From the NCBI RefSeq assembly GCF_000002235.5, contig NW_022145599.1:5371281-5435280 (forward strand): DNA of 64,000 nucleotides, in the 5' to 3' direction. Below are positions 10,482-22,004 of this stretch, in pieces. Origin of the DNA: Strongylocentrotus purpuratus. Taxonomy: Eukaryota; Echinodermata; Echinoidea; Camarodonta; Strongylocentrotidae. How positions within the stretch are numbered: position 1 is the first letter of the stretch; each line of letters opens with the position of its first letter. Position numbers and translations under genes: made by a program. The notes below the pieces were generated by a model that saw nothing but the letters and a program-made list of their open reading frames with translations, was not told where the DNA came from and made no database searches.

Positions 10482-11092
10482 ATTGTCATTGTCAGTGTTT
10501 GTATATATTCATTACACATGTTCGTCATTTGCAATTTTAGAATTCACTATCTAAAAAAATGAGTGAGCTCTCAATATTGTGGAATACAATACCACATTTT
10601 TTGTCGGGAAGCTCAGGTAATGTAAAATCCCTTATTTTTCTCTTCTTGAATGACCATGAAATTCATGTTACTTCCCAATTTATCGGCACCAACGACTTAA
10701 TATTTCTTTCCCTTTTTCTGTGTTTTTAACTGGAACAAGAGCGGAAGTACACATCTACTTCGTATAAATAATAGATCATAATGATAATAAGATGATGATG
10801 ATAATGATGATAATAATAATCAACCATCAATCATCAAAAATAATAATAATAATAGCCAATAAGCAATAATCAATCATCAATAATGATAAATATAGTAAAA
10901 ATGCCTTTGAAAAGCTCCGATCAGATGTCATAACTAATTTACTCAGAACAAGCAATTCAAGCCTCGTTAGTGCGCAGCAATTGCGCCTGATTTAGTATTA
11001 AATGCACAATCTTGTATTATCTATCCCAATGCTTTTCTTGATTGTATAATAATATAATGTTTTTTTTCTCTCTCTCTCTTTGTATTTTTTAG
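10482..11092 (+). other. Intron 1 end of unit B, with acceptor
   Basis: This resembles the corresponding parts of units A and C. It has a GAT/AAT-rich run at 10775-10905, a pyrimidine tract at 11060-11090, and the acceptor TGTATTTTTTAG ending at 11092. No gene is seen. Confidence 0.55.
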
Positions 11093-11191
11093 GACTAAAC
11101 TCGACTTACATTATTTACTACAAAGGGGCGGGAAGCGGCGAATGGTTTACTGATTTTACACCTCGATCGCGTACACAGTCCGTAGAAGGAG

Positions 11192-11725
11192 ATGGCAGCA
11201 AATAGCACAACGACTCCTGTCGTAGCACAACCGACCATGTACAGTGCAAATCCTCAAGATAGGCCATGTTCGCAGCGCTTCTATCCATGTTCGATATGTT
11301 GTGCAATGTTATCCCCTATGATCATTTTTGCCGGAGCTACAAATATAATAATAGGAAATTTTCGAGCAGAAAATCTGTCAGACAGTTTCTATGACAGCTT
11401 CCCGGAAGAGAGAACGTCCGGTAAGAGTCAGATGTACGCAGGAATAGCAGTTTTGGCTATTGGAATCATCCTAATGACCCTGAGCCTCGCCTGGTGCTGC
11501 TATGCACGACGTCACTTATCAAACATGCCAACGACATTCTCTGGAACGGCCATGACAACAACAGTCGTTGCCCCAAATGCCGCATCTACACCAGGGTTAG
11601 TACAACCTCCCATCATCCAGCGTGGCGGAGGAGGAGGAGGAGGCGGTCAACAGACATTCGTGTATTCATATCAATCTCAGCAACAAGCGGGGTCCTTTCA
11701 ACCGGTCCAAATCGGTACGAACTAG
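11192..11725 (+). CDS. Gene B: two-helix membrane protein, PPxY tail cut off by an in-frame TAG
   Basis: This is a 177-codon open frame in one exon that starts after the acceptor at 11092. Residues 1-31 are Thr/Ser-rich (MAANSTTTPVVAQ). Helix 1 is about residues 33-55 (MIIFAGATNIIIG) with Cys just before it. An outer loop holds SFYDSFPEE. Helix 2 is about 82-103 (AGIAVLAIGIILMTLSLAW) followed by CCYARRH. A Gly run follows, coded by GGA repeats. The frame ends at TAG where gene D has CAG. The same frame stays open past the TAG to 11914, with QYPPAQP-type repeats and DQPPPSYNEL, so a 240-residue ancestor lost its PPxY tail by one base change. PPxY motifs bind WW domains of Nedd4-type ubiquitin ligases; that role is inferred. 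I do not recognise a named family. It could still make a tailless protein. Confidence 0.7.
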   Translation: MAANSTTTPVVAQPTMYSANPQDRPCSQRFYPCSICCAMLSPMIIFAGATNIIIGNFRAENLSDSFYDSFPEERTSGKSQMYAGIAVLAIGIILMTLSLAWCCYARRHLSNMPTTFSGTAMTTTVVAPNAASTPGLVQPPIIQRGGGGGGGGQQTFVYSYQSQQQAGSFQPVQIGTN

Positions 11726-11914
11726 TACCCACCGGCTCAACCTGTTCACAGCCAGTACCTACCGGCTCAACCTGCTGTCAACCAGTACCCACCAACTCAA
11801 CCAACCCTACAAACATCAGCTCCTGTGGAAAGACTACCAGATCAACCGCCGCCTTCATATAACGAGTTAACGAATCCCACAAGTGACGCAATTAAGTCCT
11901 ATGGAAACTTTTAA

Positions 11915-13022
11915 GCGAAAAAGATTTACTTTTAGATGGCCATGACAGTTGTATGATCAGACGTATTCGGCAGTATTTGTGACACCAACTATCCATGGAA
12001 AATTATATATCAACCGGATACTCGTAACTTTCGTTAAAGTTAAAAGCCTTATACGTTCCTGTATAAGGGAGTGATTATGTCTTTTTAGGCTCTTTCATAG
12101 TTTCTTCTTCAATTTTAAATGTTACAAAAAAGCGTAGTAATTTTCCCAAGTAAAACCATTTCGTCTGAATTGATTATCAATAGGCAGGACACCCACGTTC
12201 TATCTATTTATTGCCTTCAGTGTACCTGTCAATATCTCTCCATCTTCAACTCTCTCCTTTCATGGTCTTCTATTATCAGGGGAACGACGGGTTTGGTGCA
12301 ATAGTAAACCAGGACCCTGCTTCATAAAAATTGTTATAAACAACCAGAGTTATAATTGTTATAAGCTACTGGCGGTTGATTGGCCGAGAGCAAACTTTGT
12401 CATAGATACAATTTAGCATATGCTATTGATGGCTAGTCGTATGTAACTGGGCCCTGATTCAGGCTAAAATGCTTTACTATTTGAACCCAAAAAATCTGTC
12501 TGTCGTATTTCATAAAGTAACCGTCAAGTTGACCACTCAAAGATATGTTATCTCTTGTCTATTTTATTCACATGCATGTACCTTCCATGGTATACCTCAA
12601 TGAACTTACCTTTTCTCTATCAAATTTGTCTCGTTTTGGTAATACTATTTTAGATTATGGTGTATGAATATTTCATGGATAATAGTTGTATCGTAATGTA
12701 ATTATATTGTAGTGTTGTAATGATGTGATTCTTATAATGTAAATATAAATGTCCTGTCGCCGTGCTACATCCGAAATGATGCCTTCTATACTCCTTATAC
12801 GAAACCAAACATACTATTTTCAGTTGATAAATCAATGTTTAGTTGTAGGTATAATTAAAACTTAGATATTCGTTTGTATGCAAGATATTAATGGGTATTG
12901 CAATGTACGTTTCGAATTTCTTATTATTTTACAATCAAAAGTAAAATATAAATGGTGATATTTCATCCTCTTGTAAAGTAATGAAAGACACTATTTGGAA
13001 GAAAAAACAAAAGAGTAACATA
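11915..13022 (+). other. 3' flank of gene B, with shared MITE
   Basis: This is homologous to the flanks of genes A, C and D (for example TAAAAGCCTTATACGTTCCTG, and the MITE at 12308-12457). It stays colinear with gene D's flank to AACATATCAATAT at about 13027, where a LINE-like insertion begins. It is probably 3' UTR if the AATAAA at 14251 is used. No second coding exon is visible. Confidence 0.7.
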
Positions 13023-13023
13023 T

Positions 13024-14130
13024 CAATATTTTTTTCTTCTATTTTTCCACTGTCGAGGGACTTTATTTGTTCATATCATAAAAATAACAGCTATTTACAA
13101 CAGTTTTTATATACATAATTAATGCACTTGTAACATATCATATATAGTACAAAACATGAAACTAATGTGATATAATCACTAAATGAAACGATGCAAACAT
13201 TTTGTTTGTTACTTCGTTTGTATCAAATTTCTTTTGATTACATTTGTTATCGAGATCGGTGCGAATTTCTACCTTTAATTCTTTTGACAAATATACATCA
13301 TATTTCCAAAACATTCTCTAATATAGTTTCTATAGATAATGCGCTGAGAAAAGTTTTAAATAAGATTGATCAGATTCATTTCTCTCTTCTCTATTTCATG
13401 AGCTATTAGAAGTTTTTTTTCGTTCAGAAAGATTTTTAAATTAAACAACGTATCGATTAATTTGGATACAATCTTCAAAGAAAAGCGAAATCCTTCTTAC
13501 AAGCCAGGAGAAGGTGGTTAGTTGTATCCGGGATTTTACAGACATCACATAGATTATTATTTTCAATCTTCCATTTTATTACATAAATTATCTTTACTGG
13601 GTATTATTCTATGAATAAATTAAAAATTAAACTGCTTAATTCTGTTGTCATTTATAAATTAAAATTTATAATAAAGCACCGTCTTCCAGTTAGGTTAATC
13701 AAAATAAGCGTTCCAAAAATAAATGCACGGCAGATCCTGTTTTTTTCTAATATCAAATCATAATAGTGTTTGACTCTTATGTCTGCTACATCAATGGGGT
13801 CACCTGTTACCATATCTATTGTACTAGATTCCACTGTAGACGATGGACTACGTACATATTGTATCCTATTACTTAACTGCTGAAAACAACAATTCGGTAA
13901 TGCACTTTTTAACTATGCCAATTTAAGGGGAAAGTAAATCATTTTCTTGAAAATTAATACAAATGGAACCAACTTATTTCCAGATATTGTTTACTAATAC
14001 TTGTTTCACTTTAAGAATATTGTTTCTTATTCAGTTTGGAAAATACAATAACTCATACATATTTTGATTATTGCTATTGCACCAAATCTTTTAATTTTCA
14101 ATATTTGTTACATTAAAAAATATCGATTAG
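13024..14130 (-). pseudogene. LINE-like remnant, minus strand
   Basis: It begins with a T-run (13029-13036), as for a minus-strand poly(A) tail, exactly where the flanks of genes C and D continue differently. On the minus strand near 13560-13500 it reads NNLCDVCKIPDTTNHLLLAC, a CxxC..H..C motif like the zinc knuckle at the C-terminus of several non-LTR elements. A second open piece is at 13652-13834. Bases 1-540 are a near-identical copy. No RT core is visible, so the clade is unknown. Confidence 0.45.
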
Positions 14131-15689
14131 ATAAGTTGTTATGCATTATATGCATTTTTATGTGTGTGTATTTAAGTTTGTCACATTTTATGTAAATCGA
14201 TTGTATCATATACTATTATTGTTATTTAAATGTTTTATATTTGATTTATCAATAAATGCAGAAACATCTGCTAAAAAACAAACTCATTGCTTTGTGACAA
14301 TTTGCATTCACCTAAAATGTAACTAAATTGTAATACTATAGTGGGGAGAATTAAGGAATCGATCAGATAAGTTGTTTTTATAGTCCTCGAGCCTACATAG
14401 GCGCGTTCGAACCCACTAAGAACGAGATGAGGACAAGTTGTACTGTTCCTGAACGGGGTGGTCGGGTTACAAACAAAAAGTCAGATCAAGTTGCGAACTA
14501 GTTAGAATGGTTTGGACGTATTGGGAACGAGGCAGAAATAATTAAGAACTGTTTTAAACTGATTACGGACGGGCCGGACTGCTTGAAAATGGCAAATTTG
14601 CCCGATCTGAACTTGATATGAGCTGACTGTGGACGGGGTAGAGACGAGATGGACGTATTGAGGACTGCTCATGAGCGTAGTAGGATCGTATCATAGACAT
14701 TATTTACACATTCTACCCCGACCATAACACATTTTATGATTTTCTAGGATGGTTCTAGAACGTAGTGAGAACTAGTTTGGGGGTGATGGGGGCTTATACT
14801 GCTGCTAATTGATGCTCGACCACAGCACGTTGTAACACGTTCTTAGTAGGATCGAGGCAATTCCGTCCCTAGTACGACAATCAGTCCGTTTGTAGTACGT
14901 CCTCTTCGTTTTAAGTACATTGTCACTCCGTTTATTTGCAGGACGAGGACAATTTTGAACAGGCTCAAAGTTCTAGAGCACTCTCCCTTATAGCCAGTCC
15001 GAGCCCGTCCATAAAGCTTTTGAACAGATCGTTTAACAGTTGCTACTACGTTCAACTCCGTTTGCACACAGTTTGAGCACGTTTGACAACATTTTCCAGA
15101 ACGTATTGAGAACTAGTTCGGTGTGATGAGGGCTTTAGAAAGCAAAGGCTTATCATAAATTTATGCTGCAAAAAAGTCACAGATTTTAAATGACATCCTG
15201 GCTATAAATAACACCAAATCGCACAAATTGCGTTTGAAAATGTGATTGTTCTTCAGCTGGGGTCACATCCCCCTCAGAGTCCCCCCCCCCCCCCCCCTCC
15301 TTTCCGCGGAAGCGCGGAATGCGGCATTTTCTCAAGAATTGCACCCCCAACTCCCCCCCCCCCTTGCCGCCGGCTGGATCCGCCACGTATCCTGAATATA
15401 ACTAGTACGCGCATCCTTGTATTATTCCATGGAAGCCAATTCTTGGAATGGAATTTCATTTCATCGGTGTTATTTCCTGAAAAGTGCAGGCTTCATGAAA
15501 TGAAGATTAACGCACTGTAGGTTGATAGGTAACGTTGATTGGTTAATGAGTTTACCCAGGGGTGAGGTAACGTCCCAGAAGCTCACACAATGGTCAAGCT
15601 TTCCCGATGGTCAGGATCACCCAATGCCATGACCAGTTTTACGTAGCCTAGCGATCATTTACCGTCTGCAAGTGTTGCATCTAAAGGCC

Positions 15690-16034
15690 ATGTTCATCCG
15701 AGCTATGAGTCATGAATCATCCCACGTCGTAAGCTGAACAAAAATAGATCGCGCATCATTGCTAGTTCCGGGTACTTTTCATGTTGGAATGGAATAAACG
15801 TTTCATCAGTGTTATTTTTTTCATTTGCATGAATCTTACGTCACTGCTTCCGAATTCCGATGGTTAACCATGATATTTGTTTGTGGTGGCGATGTAGGAA
15901 AACGATCGGTATACATTATGATGTGCTGAGGCTGCTGACACATAATCCGGTTTGTATCACTGCGTGTAGTACAGTGCGAACTCATAAGCCAGATATATCG
16001 GTGATACTGAAACGGAAGTGTTAGCCCTATATAG
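15690..16034 (+). promoter_or_regulatory. 5' block and exon 1 of unit C
   Basis: This is nearly identical to 2100-2451, including TGAGTCATGAATCATCCC and the donor CTATATAG/GTAAGA at 16035. The acceptor would be at 18802. The upstream ORF is disabled (GTGATACTG instead of GTGATGCTG), as in the left copy. Confidence 0.6.
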
Positions 16035-16189
16035 GTAAGATTGATTTGAATCGTATTATGATATTGCGTATTAAAACGGCGATATATTAATCGAAAAGAG
16101 CAATTATTGAATTAAAATCTGATTTATTTATCTATTCTAATATGCACCAACATAAAAATAAGTACAATGTGGATCTGATATGGACTTGA

Positions 16190-16369
16190 GGAAATGAGAC
16201 CAATAGTTGCAGGACCGGTATGTCCTACTCATCGTCTAAACTATCTGATTGATACTGTAACCATGCTGGAAACATGTAAAAACCGATATTCAAGATATTG
16301 TAGATTTCTTGATTTCTTGACCTACCTGAAAATATTGACGATAATAGCTTTTTAGTTACGATTGAAGTT
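16190..16369 (+). pseudogene. Penelope-like RT fragment interrupted by a LINE
   Basis: This is the same RPIVAGPVCPTHRLN to SFLVTIEV segment as at 2610-2786. It is cut at 16369 by the LINE insertion. The Penelope-like GIY-YIG part resumes on the other side at 17557. Confidence 0.75.
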
Positions 16370-17556
16370 CTCTTGGATCTTGGATTCTTTTCCTCCTAAA
16401 TCCTCCGAAGAAGAGTTTTGACTGGAGGTGGTGGAGGGTGGACGATTACATTTTGGAAAAAAGTTCTTTAGTAACTGTATTTTTAAATGAGAGCGGGGAG
16501 GTTTGGTCGATGGTTACTCTTTGTAGGTTGTTCCATGTCTTTACAGTCCTTGGGAATATGAGTTGGCATAGACGTCCGAGTTTGGGTGGCGAATTTCAAA
16601 TTGGTTGGAGTGTCCTCGTCTACGTCTGTCTGGCTTAGGGTTGGTGTGAGATTGGTAGTCGATGTCGAGTTGTCCCTTGATCATTTTGAAGAGGCAGGTA
16701 AGACGGTGTGCTTCCCTTCTGTCTTTAAGAGATCTCCAGATGAGTTATTTGAGTAGCTTGGTAACACTGGTGTCCCATCCGTAATTATTGGTGACAAAAC
16801 GTGCAGCCTGACGTTGAACTTTCTCGACAGCATAGGTGTTTTTGGCTGTATAAGGGTCCCATGCTGCAGTGGCGTAGTCAAGGTGTGGACGTACAAGAGT
16901 AAGATACAACTTTTCTTTAACATTAGATGAGCAGTGATGGAAGTTGCGCCTTAGGAAGTTAAGGACCCTTGAGGCTTTGCCGGTTGCGTAATGAGTCTGG
17001 CTATTCCAGCGTAGGTCTTTCTGGATATTGATGCCAATGTATAGGGTCTGGTTCGTTTCCTCCAGGGTAACATGAAGGATTTTGTAGGATTTAGTACCCG
17101 GTGTTCTCTTTCTTGAAACACGCATGGTTTTGCATTTAGAGGGATTGAAATGCATGCCCCAAGTCTTGGACCACTGGACCATAATATAGGACTTGTTGAA
17201 GAGCTTTCTCATCTTCAGCAGATTTGATGGGACGGTAAAGTAAACAATCATCAGCAAAAAGTCGTGTTGTACTGGAAACCTTTTCATGAATGTCATTGAT
17301 GTGGAGTAGAAAAATGTGAGGGCCTAATACTGTGCCCTGTGGAGTGCCACTGAGGACTGGTAACCACTCGGAACATTGACCATTTACACAGACACGTTGC
17401 AGTCTCTTTGTCAGGAAACTAGATATCCATCTCTTATTATTTGCTCGAATACCATAATAGTCTAATTTCATGAGGAGACGCTGGTGCGGGATGACATCAA
17501 AAGCCTTTGAAAAATCAAGCACTGCCATGTCTGTGGTGATATTTTTATTTTTGTAT
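16370..17556 (-). pseudogene. 5'-truncated LINE (Jockey/Rex-like RT and C-terminus)
   Basis: On the minus strand the order is RT LDFSKAFDVIPHQRLLMKLD, then SGTPQGTVLGP, LFADDCLLYR, WGMHFNPSKCKTMRV, FLRRNFHHCSSNVK and LVRPHLDYATAAWDPYT..EKVQRQAARFV. These are the palm motifs with an FADD active site and the post-RT region. The endonuclease and RT fingers are missing, so it is 5' truncated. Two open pieces (17136-17690 and 16745-17296) overlap out of frame, so at least one frameshift has occurred, and further stops lie toward the 3' end at 16370. It lies inside the Penelope-like remnant in intron 1 of unit C and is therefore younger. Confidence 0.8.
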
Positions 17557-17870
17557 TTTTGGTTGTGGAAAACGATACATCGGAGAGGCGGGAAATATTT
17601 TATGAAATAGAATGAAAATCCGTCGTCAACACATAAAAGATAGAACATATCAAATCCTTGATGTGAGTAAATAAATATCAAGATGTGCAAAAAGGAATAA
17701 ATCCAAATTTGACGTCATAACTTTTCCTAAATGAGAGCAAAAGATAACTGGACATAAGATTAAAGAAAAGTATTTCATAAAAATTATTTCAGCCAGAGCT
17801 GAACAAGTCTTAATTCATATTAGAGAATCATGAGGTTATTATGTGAATGTGCATGCATAATTATTAATGA
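17557..17870 (+). pseudogene. Penelope-like GIY-YIG fragment in the unit C intron
   Basis: This is closely related to 5560-5860: GTGGAAAACGATACATCGGA encodes the GKRYIG-type core. The RT thumb and linker seen in the other copy are missing here. Confidence 0.7.
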
Positions 17871-17889
17871 TATAAATAATTTTGCTGTT

Positions 17890-18802
17890 ATTTAAAGCTG
17901 ATGGTCATGCGATTGCATTGTGAAAGAAACATTGTGAAATCGATCAGAAAAGGTTGATCATCTAGCATAGATGTACTGCAAGGTTCTGGTTCCCGTCAAC
18001 AGTTTTATCACCATGTATTATTCAAAACATATTCTTTCACATGATTGGTAATAAGAGCTTCCATTTCATTTTTTGAAATTGGGGCGTTTCCAATACTGGT
18101 CTTTACCTTTAAAAGCTAGATTACAAGTATAATGAAATATAAATGGAGATAGAGATTGACATGATATGATTTTGACTATGATGTAACAGATGTAACAATA
18201 CGTAATGTGATTTCGTTGCCAAGCAACGCGAAATTCTAGCGCAATTTGCTTGTACGCATTCTTCGTATATAATTGTTTGCACTTGTTTATAATTTACAAT
18301 TTTGAATTCACTATCTGAAGAAATTAAATTGAAACCGGTCATCATGAAGAAGTGAACTCTCAATAATCTGTAATACATTCCCACATTATTTGTCGAATAG
18401 CTCAGGCATGAACTGTAAAATCACCGTTTATTCTTCTTTTTGAATAGCCATGAATTTCATGATGATAACCTTACTAATGATAATGAAGAAGATGATGATG
18501 ATGAAGATGATAAAAATGATTATGATAATAATCAGCAATCAATCATCAACACTGATAATAATGATAATTAATCCTCAATGATGATAGCGATAGTAAAATA
18601 CCTTTGAAAAGCTCTGTTCAGATGTCGTAACTGACTTTAATAAGAACAAGATTGGAGACGGTTCGTAACTCGGTAGTGCACGGCAATGGCGCCTGATTTA
18701 GTATCAAAGGCACTATCATGTAACCATATCCATCCTAATTCTTTTCTTGATTGTAAATGTAGTATATTTCTCTCTCTCTCTCTCTCTCTTTGTATTTGTC
18801 AG
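17890..18802 (+). other. Intron 1 end of unit C, with acceptor
   Basis: The part 17895-18115 is repeated at 39375-39480 and 39655-39765, so that distal region derives from the same intron. The rest matches unit A's intron end: a GAT-rich run at 18465-18575, a CT tract at 18765-18790, and an acceptor ending CAG at 18802. No gene is seen. Confidence 0.6.
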
Positions 18803-18900
18803 AACTAAACTCGCCTGACATTATATACTCAAAGTGGAGGGAAACGGCGAATAGGGAACTGATTTTACACCTCGATCGCGTACACAGTCCGTAGAAGGAT

Positions 18901-19380
18901 ATGACAGCAACTAGTACAACGCCCCCTGTCGTAGCACAAACGAACATCTACAATGCAAATCCCCAAGATAGTCCATGTTTGGAGCGCTTCTATAAATGTT
19001 CGCTTTGCTTGATATGCATTTCCTTCGTGTTCATATTTGCCGGAGTTGCAAATATATTAATGGGAGTATTAACCTTCGGCAATTACTATGACAGCTTACC
19101 GGAAAAGAGTAAGTCTGATCTGCCGATACAGAAGAACGCAGGAATAGCAGTTTTTGTTATTGGAATCATCCTCCTGACCCTGAGCATCGCCTGGTGTTGC
19201 TATTCCCCACGTCACCTATCAAACATACCAACGACGTTCTCTGAAACGGCAATGACACCAACAGCCGTTGCCCCAAACGCCGCATATACACCGGAAATAG
19301 TATACCTCCCATTATCCAGGGAAGTGGAGGAGGAGGAAGAGGAGGAGGAGAGGGAGGAGGCGGTCAACAGACATTCGTGA
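18901..19380 (+). pseudogene. Gene C: two-helix family member with frameshift before the tail
   Basis: The open frame has 159 codons in one exon. The N-terminus MTATSTTPPVVAQ matches gene A. Helix 1 is about residues 38-57 (ICISFVFIFAGVANILMG) and is preceded by Cys residues. The loop has YYDSLPEKSKSD. Helix 2 is about 81-101 (AGIAVFVIGIILLTLSIAW) followed by CCYSPRH. Compared with gene B one base is missing near 19304 (GTATACCTCCC against GTACAACCTCCC). After it the GGA repeat is read as GAG and gives a false Glu-rich end. In the original frame the Gln/Pro/Tyr repeats continue but meet a TGA at 19554, just before a remnant PPAY. So the tail was lost by changes different from those in gene B. 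Confidence 0.75.
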
Positions 19381-19556
19381 ATTCATATCAACCTCAGCAA
19401 CAAGCGGGGTCCTTTCAACCGGTCCAAATCGGTACGAACCACTACCAACCAGCTGAACCTGCTGTTATCCAGTACCCACCGGCTCAACCTGCTGTCAACC
19501 TGTACCCACCAGCTCAACCAACCCTACAACCATCAGCTCCTGTGGAAAGACTATGA

Positions 19557-21480
19557 GATCAACAGCCGCCTGCATATAGCGAGTTATTGAACCCCACAAG
19601 TGAAATGGCAAATTACCTGTCGACCGTCCTTAACTATCGTTAAAATTTAGAAGCCTTTTGGCCTCTGTACCAGGGAGTGATTTTGTTTGTTTTAGCCTCG
19701 TCCATAGTTTCTCGATTTTTAAATGTAAAAAAAAAGAGATGCATAGTAATTTTACCAAGTAACAAACCATGTCATCTGAATTGATTATCATCAGGCAGGA
19801 CATACATGTTCTATCTATTTATTTATATATTGACTTCCGTGTTCCTGTGAATGTCTTTTCATCTTCCACAGTCTCCTTTCACGGTCTTCTGTTATCAGGG
19901 GAACGACGGGTCTGGTGCAATAGTAAACCAGGACCCTGCTTCATAAAAATTGTTATAAATAACCAGAGTTATAATTGTTATAAGCTACTGGCGGTTGATT
20001 GGCTGAGAGCAAACTTTGTCATAGATATTATTTAACATATGCTATTGATGGCTAGTTTTATGAAACCGGGTCCTGACTCAGGCTAAAATGCTTTACTATT
20101 TAAACCAAAAAAAATCTGTCTGTCGTATTTTATAAAGTGACCGTCAAGTCGACCACTCAAGAGTATGTTATCTCATGTTCACATGAATGTACCTTACATG
20201 GTAAACCTTATTTCGCTTGTCTTTCCTCTTTCAAATTTGTCTTGTTTAGGTAATACTATATTAGATTATGGTGTATGTATATTTCATGGACAATAGTTGT
20301 ATGTAATTACATTTTAGCGTTGTAATGTTGTGATTCTTATAGTGTGTAAATATCGAAAATAATATTGTGGTAGGTTGCAGGTATGTTCTCAATTGGAAAT
20401 GTGTGATTGTCAGTAGATGTCCTTTCCCCGTGCTACATACAAATGCCTACTATATTAGTCTAATCGAAACCAATAGCGCTATATTTACTTGATAAATCAA
20501 TGTTTCGTTGTAGGTACAATTGAAACTTAGATATTCGTTTGTATGCAATATATTAAAGGGTATTGCAATGTACGTTTCGAATTTTATTATTATTTTACAA
20601 TCAAAAGTAAAATATAAATGGTGATATTTCATCCTCTTGGAAAGTAATGATAAACATTATTTGGAAGAAGAAACAAAAAAAGTAATATATCAATATAATC
20701 CATGAAGCACAATTATTATAGCTCTGTGACACGATGGAAAATAGTTTATTACTTTCATCTCCTTTGTAGTTGGAATTTCATCTACTCAAGCCTCAAACCT
20801 CCTTGGTTCATCTTCTAGCCAGTCCATGTGATAAATCCTCACCTTTTCCAGGGCAACACTGAGATTTAAAAGAAAGTCGAAATTGTGTGCTTTCCTCAAA
20901 GTAACTCGGTAACATTGTTTAAGCTTGATGACAAAACTGCGTATTTTTGGGATGCAATGATACTTATCATATTCCTTCTACTATACTAACCCTTTAACAT
21001 GCACAAAATCCTGCGAAAATTCTCAAACCTCAAAGATATTTATAGTTTTCTCTGAAGGCGTCAGTGTGCGAAATCCTCTGACCGTAAATTCTCCCAACCT
21101 TTTTTGAATTTTCCCAACCGTTTTCCCATAAAATTAAGACATAAGACATGGTTTTGAAAATCTTGTTGTAACACTTAAATGTCTGGAATGGTATATAGAG
21201 CCAACTTACATTTCTTTGTTTTATACTTTCTTTCCACTTTTATTTAGATGCTTTCTGAACAAAAATGTTATACATGGCACTCTATTCTCCTACAAACTCC
21301 TACAACAGCGCCATGTACGACTATCGACTCAAGCATTCTTGCTTACGATAGTTGGCCTCTGTAATTATCTTGAATATTTTACTTATCTCCATACTTTCAA
21401 GCTTTCAATTATATGCTTTTTTATGTGTGTTTATCTAAGTTCTCACATTTTAGGTAGATAAATTATATTATTATTATTAT
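19557..21480 (+). other. 3' flank of gene C
   Basis: This is homologous to 56170-58120 after gene D: the MITE at 19928-20077, TTAGATATTCGTTTGTATGC, and the segment around ACTCAAGCATTCTTGCTTA. It stops at about 21470, before the AATAAA shared by other units, where a fold-back element follows. No coding sequence is seen. Confidence 0.7.
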
Positions 21481-21482
21481 AC

Positions 21483-21617
21483 ACATAATGAATGGTTATG
21501 AGTTCAATAGTGCGAATATTTTCATGAGTTGAAAGATTAACATTCTATTCAACGCGGCGTCTATTCAACGAATGAAAATATTCGCACTATTAAACGAATG
21601 AAAAACATTCATTATTT
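21483..21617. mobile_element. Fold-back MITE
   Basis: Inner arms GTGCGAATATTTTCAT (21510-21525) and its perfect complement (21572-21587), plus outer arms ATAATGAATG and CATTCATTAT, make a long hairpin. No ORF. Confidence 0.75.
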
Positions 21618-21749
21618 GTTTTATACCACATCGAAGAAGATCTAATGGAACGTTAATCAACAAATTATGCTTTACACCTTATATTGAAGATAAATTAAAG
21701 TTGGAGCCAAGCCTTCTCGATCATATTCAGATTGCCTTCGCGTCATATA

Positions 21750-21990
21750 TACCGTGTTTACACAGTGATCGGCATCGAGGGTTGAAGCCGGGTTGAAGCC
21801 TGCAGTTTTATGTGTGTAAACGGGATCCCAGTGAGGATTGAAGCCGGGTTGAAGCCGCCCCTTGAATCCACCAGAATTGCAGGTCTCAATCCACCTCGCG
21901 GCTTCAACCCTGCAACTTTATGTCGTGTAAACGGGATCTGCATCGGCGCCTCGAGGGTTGAAGCCATGTGGGCCGACGTGAGCAGCCAGT
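21750..21990. repeat. MITE-like repeat with GGTTGAAGCC motifs
   Basis: GTGTTTACAC and GTGTAAACGG words flank several GGTTGAAGCC copies in both orientations (GGCTTCAACCC at 21899). It is short, GC-richer than its surroundings and non-coding. It lies next to the 3' end of the LINE at 22005. Confidence 0.5.
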
Positions 21991-22004
21991 GAAAATGGTA
22001 GTAC

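Larger units (their letters stand above)
13600..16369. repeat. Segmental duplication, right copy (pairs with 1-2786)
   Basis: This is about 99% identical to 1-2786. It carries the AATAAA (14251-14256), the degenerate block (14370-15145), the C-rich GGATCC repeat (15275-15390), the 5' block with exon 1 (15690-16034) and a Penelope-like RT start (16190-16369). The match ends exactly where the minus-strand LINE begins at 16370. Confidence 0.95.

Noticed and set aside
13191-13409. 72-codon plus-strand frame in the LINE-like remnant
   Set aside because: Opposite in sense to the CxxC..H..C motif and without any recognisable content.
19300-19380. Glu-rich C-terminus of gene C as a real acidic domain
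   Set aside because: It is the (GGA)n Gly codon repeat read in a shifted frame after a one-base loss; genes B and D show the original frame.
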